Positions 46,109-57,304 of a stretch of DNA of 64,000 bases are shown in pieces. Numbering within the stretch: the first letter of the stretch is position 1; each line of letters opens with the position of its first letter. This stretch comes from Rhinopomastus cyanomelas. Taxonomy: Eukaryota > Chordata > Aves > Bucerotiformes > Rhinopomastidae. The stretch covers positions 80,120-144,119 of the forward strand of contig VXBP01009315.1 of NCBI GenBank assembly GCA_013400115.1. Reading direction: 5' to 3'. The position numbers were made by a program, and so were the translations under genes. Under the pieces are notes generated by a model. The model was not told where the DNA came from, made no database searches, and was given only the letters and a program-made list of their open reading frames with translations.

Positions 46109-47721
46109 TTCAAAATACGTAGAAATCTCAGAAATTTGTGACACTGGGTGGAGAATCATTTTCAAGCTTAAAGGACAAAGAAAGCAGGACTGTCAGTAGC
46201 TGTGGCTTTTATTCTTCTTGCCATGTGGTTCCAAAACTGATTTGTAACAAGTCAAACTGTACAAAAAATAAACAAACCAAAAACCTGCACAAAATGTCTA
46301 CTGAGAGGAGCCTGATTAGGCTTCTGTATTGCGTCGTGCTCTGATAGAAGACTGGTGAATTTAAAATGGAAGAATAACACAGGAGAGAAGAGATGCATAA
46401 GTAGGTTTGTTTACAGTGAGACAGATAAATGGATCAGATACAGAGAAAACAGCTGCTTGATAGGATTTTTGATGAAAAAGAAATACAGAGAGGGGATTTT
46501 TCTTATATCTTTTTGCTGTCCAACTTGGAAAAGCAGGTCTGCAAGCACACACTGAATCATTACATCTTTTTGGTTTTGTAAGCTCCATAATTTCAATCTT
46601 AACCTTTATTTTAGTCTTTTTCATTTGTTGGAAAAGAAATAAGCTATTTCAATAGGAGAGAGAGTTGTGAAGTATTATAAATAATCTTGCTTCAGGCAAA
46701 TACCATTTTCCTGAAAAAACCTGGAAGACCTAGTGAAGTGCTGCCTGACTATCTTACAGTAGAAATAATGTTTTATTCAGAACAATGATTATATGCATTT
46801 AGATATGTGTGTATGTGTTCGGGTACATATGCACTGATGGAAGGAATTAGATGGTAAAAAGGAAGAGTGTATAATTTCAGGTCAATAACTTATACCAATT
46901 ATAGAGACAAATATAATTAATATCATACTAGGCAAATCTCTCCAAATACTTCTTTTCAGACCCAATATAAGGGCAACTACATTAGCTCAGGTAGGAAAAA
47001 CTCTCGCACATCCTTTTACTCCTCCAACGTCCTTACCCATGCTCACAACCAAACTTCATGAAGAGTTTCTATGGGTATGAAATAACTGTCTGCTTCATTA
47101 TCTTTTGAACCTGGAAGAAAATATAAATTCCTGCTGGAAAACCATTACCTGTGGTATTTCTGGCCAAGTTCAGATTAGAAAGTTCCATCAGTTTTTAAAG
47201 AAAGGTTCACTTTATGGTATTTAGTAACCTCCACCAGCTTGGGCGAGTCAGATAAGCTCCAAACAAACATCTGACCTTTGTAGCATTTATCCAAAGTGAA
47301 GGCAGGTTACTGAAGTGCACCAATGGCTAATTCCGCACTTGTTCCAAGTGGGAAATGTTGACTGATGTTAACAGGAGCTCTGTGCACTGAGTGAGAGGAG
47401 ATTATCCAGCAGATATGTGTACAAAAGGCAGGTTAACAGCGCATGAATCGGAAAACACAGCAGTGCCAGAAAATGTGTTCTTGTCACATGCCAGACCGTT
47501 CGGTTTTTAAAGTAGCAGTATTACCATATAAAACTGAACTGATTAATTTATGAACCAAAAGTAACCTTCTGCTTTCAGCATAGTGTTCATCTTCCAGAAT
47601 GTCTCTGTGTACGTGTGTTTGCAAGACCCAAAAGACAGAAATAATTTTTAATCACCAAAAAATGTTTCTGCAGTGCATACAAACTGATCTGGCAGATTTA
47701 ACTTCTCTGAAGTGAAGAAAT
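46109..47721. other. Unique sequence with one candidate conserved block
   Basis: No gene is supported. Overlapping minus-strand frames at 46,361-46,624 and 46,411-46,596 have different phases and no family resemblance. The section 47,160-47,560 is listed separately. Confidence 0.45.
47160..47560. other. Candidate conserved non-coding element
   Basis: Motif-like words occur close together: 'gcgagtcagataagctccaa' near 47,245, AAACATCTGACC near 47,264, 'caatggctaattccgcactt' near 47,321, and 'ggttaacagcgcatgaatcg' near 47,431. The composition is more balanced than the flanks. No repeat is recognised. This is a visual judgement. Confidence 0.3.
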
Positions 47722-47812
47722 TGCTTTAGTGGTTAGGGGTTACAGGGTGGGGTGGCTGGCTGGACTTGATGATCTTGGAGGTCTCTTCTCACCTTGATGA
47801 TTCTATGATTCT
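47722..47812 (+). mobile_element. CR1 LINE, 90-base 3' end, sense
   Basis: 'gctggctggacttgatgatc', 'ttggaggtctcttctcacct' and the terminal 'tgattctatgattctt' are the last part of a CR1 3' UTR. The upstream boundary near 47,722 is vague. Confidence 0.75.
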
Positions 47813-48045
47813 TCTTGATTTCAATTCACTCTTCAAAACAGCGTCATCTACCTGAACAGTCTGTTCCATACTGCACAGTGTATTGCTGTGTATTCCATAC
47901 TTCAGAGCATGTCATTGGCCAATTTTTTCTTGATACAAAATCAGAATCAATTCCTTTCAGGCACGTGTTTAGAAAACAGCACAAAAAACGGTATGTTAGA
48001 AACATGCTTGTCTAGGACAATTCGCTCTGTGCTTTGCCACTCCCT

Positions 48046-48360
48046 CATAGAAAAGACCTTTAGGATCATCAAGTCTAACCACCTACCCAGTTCTTGCAAG
48101 TCACTACTAAATCATGTTGCTAAGCACCAGGTCCACAGTTGTTTAAATACCTTCAGGGATGGTGACTCTACCACTGCCCTGGGCAGTCTATTCCAATACT
48201 TGATAATCCTAACATGTAGCCTAATCCTCTCCTAGCACAGCTTCCAACCATTTACTCTAGTCCCATCACTTGCCTTCAGGCTGTCTCACTCCTGGCTCCA
48301 GACTCTTTTCAGGTAGTTGTAGAGAATGATAAGGTCTCCCTTCAGCCTCCTGCAAGGTAC
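48046..48360 (-). mobile_element. CR1 LINE, 3' fragment, antisense, older subfamily
   Basis: It reads 'tttaggatcatcaagtctaa', 'aaataccttcagggatggtg', 'ccactgccctgggcagtcta', 'caggtagttgtagagaatga' and 'aaggtctcccttcagcctcc'. This is the same older subfamily as 31,523-32,000. The copy is truncated in the region just before the YEERL-like codons and is followed within 45 bases by a sense copy of a different, younger subfamily. Confidence 0.85.
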
Positions 48361-48402
48361 CCAGTAAGAAGAGCAAATATAGCCATTTTTCTTGACCCCT
48401 CC

Positions 48403-48549
48403 TCAAGTCTCCTTCACTGGAGATGTTCAAGACCCGCCTGGATGTGTTCCTGTGTGACTTGGTCTAGGTGATCCTGCTGTTGCAGGCGGATTGGACTAGA
48501 TCTTTCAAGGTCCATTCCAATCCGTAATGGTTCTACGATTCTATGATTC
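48403..48549 (+). mobile_element. CR1 LINE, 147-base 3' end, sense, young
   Basis: It starts in the codons for SPSLEMFKTRLD ('tctccttcactggagatgtt') and runs through 'aggtgatcctgctgttgcag', 'gcggattggactagatcttt' to 'ggttctacgattctatgatt'. One 4-base deletion in 'gatgatcttt' (reading 'gatcttt') distinguishes it from its relatives. The subfamily is that of 15,869 and 19,234. Confidence 0.9.
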
Positions 48550-50849
48550 ATTAGCTCTTGCTGTGTTCTTTTACTTTGTCACTTGTGGAGCAGAGGTGGA
48601 CATTGAGACTACTTCAAGGGGAACTTAAAAGACCCTGTAGCTTATTGGCTTGTCACCAATTGCAGTGTATTTCTGATGTGCCCACTCTGCAACAATTACT
48701 TCTGTCCCAGTTAGTGGCTTTAGAAACTCATTGGGATTATCTACAGTATTCAAAGATTGGGGGCAGCATCAGTTCATTGGAAGTTAGCAAACCAGATTAT
48801 ACTCCTTCAAAACCAGGCTGCCGGAACTTAACAATGGCTTTCGACAAAACCAACGGAAGGAGATAAGCTATGAAAAGGGGGATCTTTCTAGAATTAATAA
48901 GGCTGCTCCACCAATTTACAAAAGCTGAAGATACAGTCTTTTGCCCATCTTCTGCCCTAATAAAGCTGTTTTTCTTTTTTAGGAAGAGAGTTTTCTTTTC
49001 TATTATAATTTCTAATTTTTCCTCAACGGGTTATTTGCTCAGAATCACAATGTTCGGAATGCAGAGCTGACCTCAGCTGAAAATTAATTGAATGTGGGCC
49101 CTGCATGGCAATGCTTATCTTGAGAATCCCAGCTAAACTCCCCTGAACTGGGTATTTTCATTGTTCTCCCCAGAACTCTATCATATTAATTCTATTTTTG
49201 ACAAAATACAGTGAAAGAACAATGCTGTAGATGTGAATACATTTCCTTTCTCCCTCAAGCAAAACAAAATCTAGCCAGCCTCTTGAAAAAAAAAAAAAAA
49301 AAAGGAGTTATTGCATCAAACAGGACATATCCCAAAACTTTAATAGAATCTTTAATCCACTGAGTTCAGACATGTAACTGTTAATATGTTGGTTTTCATT
49401 ATGGAATTTTTTGTGTTTAGAGAACCTCAAGAAATGAACATCTGGTATTAATAACTGCTCAACATAAAAATTTCAATAAAATTGCAACCTATTGTAGTTC
49501 ACAGATGGGGTGCAACAAAATGAAGGGAAAAATAATTCACAGGACACTAGCTAAATGAATACACTGCAGCCCAGATCCAGATTTAATTCTAACAATGCAT
49601 AATGCATTGACTTCTAACAATAGGTGGCTATTGTGAGCAGTCTTTTCATATTTAGAAGTATTCAGTAATGATTATTCATGTAAACAAGCTTTTCATTTAA
49701 AATTAATCACTGGATTGTTTTGACTGGTGTGATGGTTCCAGCTTTGATGGGACATAGTACATGCATAATATAGAAGAAGAATTTCAGAAGAGTAGAAAAA
49801 AACTCCTCTGTTCCAGAAAGCTCCTGGCATTGAGTTGCTACGCTTTGTTTCAGAAGCAGAGGAGAACAATAAGTGATTTCCTCCTTCCACCTGGCTCTGG
49901 CTGTGAAGAGTTAGGGAGTGTCATTGTGTGGGATGACATTTGCCACCATAAAGACAAGTTTACAGTGCAGAACTGGCTCGAGTTGAAAGCATCTGAATGA
50001 AGGAGAAATAGCTATTGACTATACCGCCACATCTTTCACTTGAAACAGGGAGATGAGGTTGACTAAACACATCCTTTGTCAGCTCTGCTAGGTCATTAAC
50101 TTATGGCTTCCTGTACTTTGTAAAGACTTGAGGACCTTAGATCCAATTACTTTTATCTCTTTTCTGTTTTCTTTCTTTCATTTTTCTCCCTCCATTTCTT
50201 ACAAAAGATGTCATAATTTTTTCTGTCACTTACAACCTGTTTTACCTGGGGTAGCTCCAGGAAGTGAAGTGGAGTCTCATGGGGAGTCATATTACAGTGA
50301 ATGACAACATTTTATCTGTCAAGTTTTTACACGGACCTAAATGTCAAACTGTACGGACTTTACATGACGGACTTGGATGGCATGGAGCAGGTACTCTAAG
50401 AAATTAATTATTTAAGAATTTATTTTTTTTTATTCCCAGAGGGAAAAATTGTTTAGAGATTTCTTCCCCTTTCCATTATACTCATCCAAACAAAGGGAGC
50501 CCATGACTTTTGCTACGTCAAGAAATCCATTGTGAAAGAAATAGATGACTGTAAAATCTGAAGGTGAAGAAACTTTAACAAAAGGCAATTTAAACAGATG
50601 TGAGGTTGAGTGGATGAAGTTTATCATGAAGATTTTTGCTACTACAGGTTTTCTTTTAATGTGACTACATTGATAAAAGAGTCTTTGTACCCCAGCATTC
50701 TGTCATCATCTGATCGCTAGTGAATATTTATGGAATCAAATGTAATGTGATGTTCAATACACCCTCTGAGTCATAATCAGATCAGGTATCCCTGAGAAGA
50801 TGGTTACATCTAGATAATCTTATTTAAAACCTGCAAGTGGACCGTCCTC
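48550..50849. other. Unique sequence, no gene seen
   Basis: About 2.3 kb. The frame at 48,558-48,866 (102 codons) has no recognisable domain. A pure A18 run is at 49,286-49,303. A T-rich run is at 50,423-50,431. No LINE, SINE or LTR was recognised. Confidence 0.45.
49286..49303 (+). repeat. A18 homopolymer
   Basis: Eighteen A residues in a row. No AATAAA precedes it at the usual 15-30 bases, and I see no processed pseudogene upstream, so it is listed only as a simple repeat. Confidence 0.9.
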
Positions 50850-51075
50850 CATGGTTTTGCTGATTCTTTTATAACTTGTTTCCGTGTTTGGCCTCAGTAA
50901 CATTTTGCAGCAGTGGGCTGCCCAATGTAATTATATAGTATGTGAAATATTATCTTCTCTGTTTTAATCCTGTTGTCTAATAAATTCCCTCTGTGGCCCT
51001 TAATGTTTTAATTTTTGCCATTTTAATCTTATTTATGTTGCTCAATATTTTATGTACTTCTATCATATCTTGGAT
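50850..51075 (-). mobile_element. Ancient amniote CR1-type fragment, antisense
   Basis: The order 'catggttttgctgattcttt', 'gcagcagtgggctgcccaat', 'atatagtatgtgaaatatta', 'ctgttttaatcctgttgtct', 'aataaattccctctgtggcc', 'tatgtacttctatcatatct' is what I recall of CR1 copies common in turtles and crocodilians ('acacgctgtgtgaa', 'ctcatttggtgacccct', 'cctctatcatatc'). It therefore pre-dates most avian CR1 subfamilies. Confidence 0.6.
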
Positions 51076-53999
51076 TTAGAAAACACACAGACTAACACTG
51101 CAACTGAATTCACTGGGATTCAAATCGGAAAATGGGAACAATGCTTTCAGAGAACCTGGGAATATGGTCCAATGTGTCAGATGTGGCTGGGCAGTGGCTG
51201 AAGCAACTTTAAAAAGCAACCAGATGTTCAAGGACTGGGTTCTGTTGTTGCATTAGTTTCTGTTGTTGCCTCAATCAATGCCATAAAATAAGGCTGAACC
51301 TCAACACAGTTACAGTTAAAAGATGTAAGACAAATTTTGGTGTGAAGTCTTGGGCACAAACACAGAGGCACAGTGTTGTCACTTCTACATCCTGTTGGAA
51401 TGTTTGCTGCTCTCCTTCAGTGTCTTTGCACTTAGTAAATCTAGTGTTAAACAGCAGAAAATAAGCACTAAGCTCAGTCTTTCAACCTTGATCTGCTAAG
51501 ATGGTTAGTTCCAGTGTACTCTGGAGTTTGGCTGTGATCTATGCCACCAAGCACTCTCACAGGTAATACCTGGGAATAGTTTAACAGGGCAGTTCCTACC
51601 AGGGAGTATGCAAACCTTAAGATCATGTTGACCTCTGTCCATTCTGTAAGGTCCTTCAAAGTATCTCAGAAGGCTTTCATCTTCAGTTTAGCAGGTAGTG
51701 ACACTGTACCCTGGAGTGTATAACCTCAGCCATTTATTATAACACCGCTGTGCTAGGGTTCAACATGACTTCATCTGGGGCTGGGGAGGAACAGATAGAT
51801 ACAAACAGCAATTAAAATGTTTGAAGGCCAAGAGATGCATCATAGAAATATGGGGTAGCCAAAGGCCAGAGTTTACCTACACTTAATGAAAATTGGATGC
51901 TGGGTGGTTCTTCTGTTTCAGCATATAGACGTAGCCATACAGATGGGCTCTTGGCTGGCAGTGAGAAAGTCAGACCACATCTTCCCTGGTGTCTGAGCAG
52001 CAAACCAACTAAATCTGTTCCCTAAGACTCAGTTTTCTGCTCTGTAGGAAGTTTTTCTGAAATATGTTAGACATCCTGTTGCTTGAATTTCCTGAAGCAG
52101 ACATTTCACATTCCAGGGTACTGTGTAACTAAACCCCTTCTCTTGAAACTCAATAAAAAGGTGGATAGTTTATTATCCAGATTTTCTGGAAAACTAGAGT
52201 ATCTGGTAAACAAGTGATTATTCATGCCTTTCTCTCTCTCTCCCACATTATTTTCTTTACTATCTTAGTTGGTTCTTTTGTAAAAACTTCGGGGAATAGT
52301 GCTATTTCTTATTACAAAGCACTACTGCATCTACTTTTGAATCTACTAGTCAGTGTCTGGATATAATACTGGAAATAAAGACAACTAGATGACCACCTCC
52401 TAATGGAAAGGCTTCTTAACAAGACACTGCTTCAAACACAGAAGCTTTACAGAATCACAGAATCTTTAGCTGGAAAGTGCAGATTTAAAATACAAACATC
52501 TTAAAATTTAGTTCTTAAATGGTTTGAAACATCTCAGAGTGAAACAATGGGTAGTTACAGAATGAAACTATGAACAATTTTGAGTTTACCCAAATAAAGA
52601 GACTCATTTGTTCACAAGAAATTTAGTTCTTAGAGTGGTTTTGTTGGGCTCCTTTTGACATTTCTTCATGGAAAAATAAAGTTTTCTACACAACGTGAAA
52701 AATATCTGTACCCTGCCCAGATTTAGTAAATGAAGCAGTTATTTTTTTTTTTTAATTGGCAGAAAATTTTCTCAGTGCCAAATAAATGGACAATACTCAT
52801 GAGAAATCCTCTAGATAGTAGCTATTTAAATTAAGCAGTATCCTTTTTTGAATCTGGGAAGAGAGATGTGTGTGTAGCTGTCATCTTTAAAGACTGGTGC
52901 TCTGCAGCTCAGCCTACAGCACCTAACACAACCTGTACCATATGCAAATATGTAACTCACATGAGATTGCCTCCCAAGGGAATTCCTATTAGGAGCATGA
53001 AATGCATTGAAGGTGACAGCATTTTTAATGCCACTAAGGTAAAAGAGGTTGTAATGGAAGTGCAAATTATACTAACTTCAATAATTTATTTCATACCTCC
53101 ATCAGGGTAGCTTTTACAAAGAGCTAGTGTTCATAATTGAAAGGTAAATGAATGATAAATTATGAAAAATGTATTATGTAAAGGAGTATTAAATAAAGGA
53201 AGTAAGAACAAAATTCTAAAAGCATAGGAAAAACATGAGTTGACATGTTAATTAGATAGCACAAAACAATAGGGAAACAAAAAAGCATACAGAGGAATGC
53301 CCATGTGAATACAATATGGCACATACGTCCTCAGCATTAATGCAGTCTTGATAGCTGTTATTGAGCATACATGAGCAGCAGCAGTGCAAATACTCTTCAG
53401 TCAAGCTGTCTTTGATGATCCAACATCTGGGGTTTATGTGTGTGCACCTCCCAAAGGGAGGCTTGGAGCTTGTGACATTGCTGTACATCCATGGAACTTG
53501 AACTAGACCCTCATAAGGATGTCTAAAGGTAGACAATCACTTGGCCTGTTTCAGATCTGCTCTTCCATCATGTTCACACTAAGTGTCCTAGCTGGCATGA
53601 AGTCTGGTTAGGCAACAAAATGAGTCTTCTAGTGTAATTAGCAACTACAAGATGTGTTCCACTGGAGGTGGCCCTGAATACCCCCATGAATGGCCTTATA
53701 GATATGCTTTCCTTTTGCAGAATTTTAAAATTAGGAAAATCTACCAGGCTGAGAAAATGTAATGGAAGCATGAATCATGTTATCTTATACTGTTGCAGAT
53801 TAGTTACAGCATGTCACCATTTTAAAACTATTTGTAAGTTGTACCAACAGAGCCCAAATATTTTAATTAGAAAATTAGAAGGTTACTGATCCAAGCAAAT
53901 ACTGCATATTAGAACAAAATACATATACCTCCACAATTTCTGGAAATGCTTGCACTGCTTTTTTCCAAAAGTATTTGTATTTAAGTAGCAGGTTAAAGA
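51076..53999. other. Unique sequence, no gene seen
   Basis: About 2.9 kb without recognised genes. A short 'cagaatcacagaatctttag' at 52,450 resembles a CR1 terminus but has no CR1 body behind it. Opposed frames at 52,826-53,065 (minus) and 52,868-53,110 (plus) overlap and neither shows a family signature. Confidence 0.45.
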
Positions 54000-54370
54000 A
54001 TTATAGAACAGTTTTGGCTGGAAGACACCTTCAAGATCGAGCCCAACCTTCTCCTACCTCTAAAAGCCATTGGCTTTTTGGCCCCCTGGGCACACCGCTA
54101 GCTCATGTTCATTAACAGTCCCAGATCCTGCCCACAACTTTTTCAACTCAGCCATCTAACCAGTTCTTTTACCCAGCAAATCCAATACCCATCCAAGCCA
54201 ATAGCAGTCAGCTTCTCTAGGAGAGTGCTGTGGGCAACAGAGCCAAATGCCTTACTAAAGTCAGAGCAGATAACACCCACAGCCTTTCCTTCATCAAATA
54301 AGCCAGTTACTTTGTCATAGAAGATCAGGTTTGGTGAAAACTCCTGCCAACTCCCTCAGCACCAGGCTCA
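54000..54370 (-). mobile_element. CR1 LINE, antisense, heavily deleted
   Basis: It starts with a 3' end ('tatagaacagttttggctgg', 'cttcaagatcgagcccaacc') and jumps directly to 'ttggctttttggccccctgg' and 'gctcatgttcattaacagtc', so the whole C-terminal coding end is deleted. It then jumps again to 'gcagtcagcttctctaggag' and continues through 'gccttactaaagtcagagca', 'agcctttccttcatcaaata' and 'tagaagatcaggtttggtga'. At least two internal deletions reduce about 1.3 kb of element to 370 bases. Confidence 0.82.
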
Positions 54371-55137
54371 GCAAATAATTTATCTGATCATATCTAACAC
54401 AGGTGCCTCTGCTATCCTCCATCGCAAGTGCCTTCAGCAGTCCCTGCAGCCAGGGGACAGGATGTCCACACGTGTGAGGGGGCTCTGTCTAGGTGTCCAC
54501 AGCTTTTCTAACAGCAGCTTTTTGTTGGTTAGCAGCCTGACCATGGATCTCCACAAGCAACCGACACCTTACAGCTGGGATGAGTGCCTCTGGCTTCTGA
54601 CTGCTTAGAGTGATTGAACTTAACCTTGAATACCTGCAGAGGCTCTGTGAGCCACATGCAGCTGTGACACCTTCCAGAGGCTTTTTACAGCCAGGCATCT
54701 GACCGAGCTAGGCGAGATGCCAGCCGCTCAGTGCCGACAGCCCGAACAATCTCCAGGCGGCCTCAGCGTCGCATCGTGCTCCAGATCTCCAGGAGCAAGT
54801 GACTATCTGCACGGCTCCTGGCCACACCCACTCTGCCCCTGGTTGCCCGCCGCGGACTTCTGGCTTCCCACCTGGGCTTAGGAGGTGAATGAGGTCCGTG
54901 TGAGTGGGACCTATGTGTGCACCGCACGAGTGAACCATCCCGGTACCTCACGAGTGAACCCGCCATCTTGGGCTTAGCCCAGTCACCTCTCCTGCCTTGC
55001 CGCCTTGTGCCAGGACCTTCAGAAAGTCTTCGATTAAGACTTTTCAAGAAGTCAAGAAAAGCTCTTACTGTTCTTTCTTGAGGTAAGTTAACTGCAAACC
55101 ACACTGTATTCAGTGGGAATAGTTTCCAGTGAAAGCT
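54371..55137. other. GC- and CpG-rich stretch between CR1 copies
   Basis: This 770-base stretch holds a CpG-rich core at 54,695-55,012 that is listed separately. No coding frame is credible: the minus-strand 145-codon frame (55,200-54,763) starts inside antisense CR1 and has a basic, low-information composition expected of GC-rich DNA. Confidence 0.5.
54695..55012 (+). promoter_or_regulatory. Candidate CpG-rich promoter-like block
   Basis: I count about 20 CpG dinucleotides in roughly 315 bases at about 60% GC, in a window that is otherwise AT-rich and CpG-poor. It contains a YY1-like word, CCCGCCATCTTGGGC, at 54,959-54,973, and a 12-base direct repeat CACGAGTGAACC at 54,925 and 54,949 (24 bases apart). 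Seventy bases downstream, GAG before GTAAGT at 55,080-55,088 forms a strong splice donor on the plus strand. A CpG promoter with a first exon is one reading. An uncharacterised LTR or a GC-rich transposon piece is another. Confidence 0.35.
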
Positions 55138-55770
55138 GCAGCAGACCACATCTGGAGTATTGTGTCCAATTCTGGGCCCCTCAGTTCCAGAAGGACACAA
55201 AACTGCTTAAAAGAGTGCAGCGCAGAGCCACAAAGATGATAGAGTGGAACATCTCCCTTCCGAGGAAAGGCTGGGGGAGCTGGGTCTCATGAGCTTGGAG
55301 AAAAGGCGACTCAGGGGTGACCTTATTAGTATTTCTAAATGTGGGAAAACCTGCCTGGGTATGCTCCTGTGTGACTTGGTCTAGGTGGTCCTGCTCCGGC
55401 AGGTGGATTGGACTAGATGATCTTTCAAGGTCACTTCCAGTCCCTAATGTGTGATTTTGTATGATTCTGTGAAAGGGCAGGTGTCAGGGGGATGGAACCA
55501 GGCTCTCCTCAGTGGCATCCAAGGTCACAATGGGTTTAAGCTGGAAAATGGGAGTTCTCACAGAAACACAAGAACAATCTTCTTCACAGTGAGGGTGGCA
55601 AAGCTCTGGAACTGCCCAATGAGGTTGTATAGTCTTCCTCTCTTGAATCATTGAAAAGCCTCCAGGACATGGTCCTGTGTGACTTGGTCTAGGTGATTCT
55701 GCTGTGGCGGGGGGATTGGACTGGATGATCTTTTGAGGTCCCTTCCAATGTTCTATGATTCTGTGATTAG
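55138..55770 (+). mobile_element. CR1 LINE, 3' fragment, sense, interrupted by a second CR1
   Basis: The outer element covers 55,138-55,345 ('cacatctggagtattgtgtc', 'ggagaaaaggcgactcaggg') and resumes at about 55,473-55,770 ('ggcaggtgtcagggggatgg', 'acagtgagggtggcaaagct', end 'tgttctatgattctgtga'). The two parts meet at the YKYLRG-like codons with nothing duplicated and little lost, so they are one copy split by an insertion. The coding frame is broken by substitutions. Confidence 0.82.
55346..55472 (+). mobile_element. CR1 LINE, 127-base 3' end nested in another CR1
   Basis: The insert starts 'acctgcctgggtatgctcct', runs through 'ggtggattggactagatgat' and 'ctttcaaggtcacttccagt', and ends 'gtatgattctgtga'. 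It has the same orientation as its host element. Both ends of the host sequence carry a GAAA-like word at the junction, which could be a short target duplication or chance. Confidence 0.75.
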
Positions 55771-57304
55771 CTAACAAAGAACTACTTTCGACAGACAGTT
55801 CAGATTCATTAGCGATCACAGTATGAGATAAACATGGTGTGGAGATTGAACTGCTGAATGGCCATGAATAAATTGCAAACTTTTCTACTTACACTTTTTC
55901 TTGAGGCAGTTAGCTTTTAAATCTCTCAAGCTGATGTATTTCTGCCACACCACCAAAATGTAGGAAGGACAGAGGGTAGAATTCAAAAAGCAATAGTTTT
56001 CCTATCCTGTGGACCAAGAAGTCATTAAGCTATAGCTGTTGCCATCTCCATTTTATGCCCAAATGTAGAGTCTAAGAAGTAGTTCTCTGCTTTAAGGAAG
56101 GTGAATAATCTCTCAGTGATGTTGTGAGATGCCTTGGGTATCACTGTCACCAGTCTGCTCCTGACACCCAGAACCAACTGAGTCTGTGTAAACATCTGCA
56201 CAAAAGTGCCTTGACAGTTGTGATGGATGCTGTTCTGCCTTCAGGGCAGACACAAATGGATGAACAGCAGCTGCTGAAGTGAAAGTCTGGCAATCCAGAG
56301 GCGAAAGTTGGCTGTCTGATAAAAGCTCCAAGGGATGATAGGTGAAGTGCTAAACCTTACAGCCAGGGAGGGGTTCCTGTCCCAGTAATATCAAGATGAA
56401 GTAGGCCACCTCCTCTTTTGATTCAGCAGATAGAAACAATATTCTTATATACTTTGCTGCACTGAAGTTCCAGCCTTTCCTCTTGGTCTTGTAGGCATGG
56501 TTCTTCATGAAGCAGTTCAGACAGAGCCTTACACACAACTCTTTAATGAAGCATTGCACAAGTGATTTTAAATACATAGTCTCTTGACTTAGAAAGTTGA
56601 TCTGGGAGAAGGAATTTTAAGGCGCCTTAATGAAAAGCTCAGTTGCTGTGTCTAGATTGCAATTACACAATTCAATAATGGAGATACTCAGAGCATAAGA
56701 CATACAATTCTTGTAAAAACAAGTTCAAATTTGCTCAAACCCTAAAAAAATTATGAAGAGGAACCGTTGTGATATCAGCAATGACACCATTTTTACTTTG
56801 TTTGAGATTTTTATCACAGGTAACAAATCAAGCTTCTTCCAGAGGAAGTAATCTTATGATTTGTGGACAAAAGATGTCTTCACAGTAGATGACTCTTCAG
56901 ATCACCTGCAATACACAGTGATTAGATCTCTACTACAATAGCCTGCAATAGGAGGAATGTATGGTGAAGGTCTGTCAGACCCATGGACCAAGCAGGAACA
57001 GCTGCAAGTCATACCTAAAAGCTGCACAAAAAGTAGTTAAGTCAGGTGGTCTGCACAGACTTTTAAATTTCATGTGACAGTCAACAAAGAACATAAGTCA
57101 GTAACTGCCTCTTCCCACACTTTGCTTAAATGCATTCTCCTATAATGCTTTTATTTCTATTTAGAAGGCACCATGGCAACATTATACAAAATTAGATATT
57201 GTTTTGTTCTGCCTCCAGAAGTGTCTTCTGCATTTAATTTTCCCACTCACTATTTCAAATCTTGTACTGAATATGAAGTCAACAGCTGACTAGGATATTT
57301 AGGA
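55771..57304. other. Unique sequence, no gene seen
   Basis: About 1.5 kb. The minus-strand frames at 56,113-56,331 and 56,350-56,577 have no recognisable domain. No repeat is seen until the SINE at 57,305. Confidence 0.5.

Noticed and set aside
52449..52490. CR1 terminus ('cagaatcacagaatctttag')
   Set aside because: Slightly better than the one at 23,087, but the sequence after 'ctggaaagtgcag' loses all similarity; left out of the feature list.
54763..55200. 145-codon minus-strand frame as a gene
   Set aside because: It begins inside an antisense CR1 copy and continues through GC-rich DNA with few stops for compositional reasons; the protein is basic and of low information.
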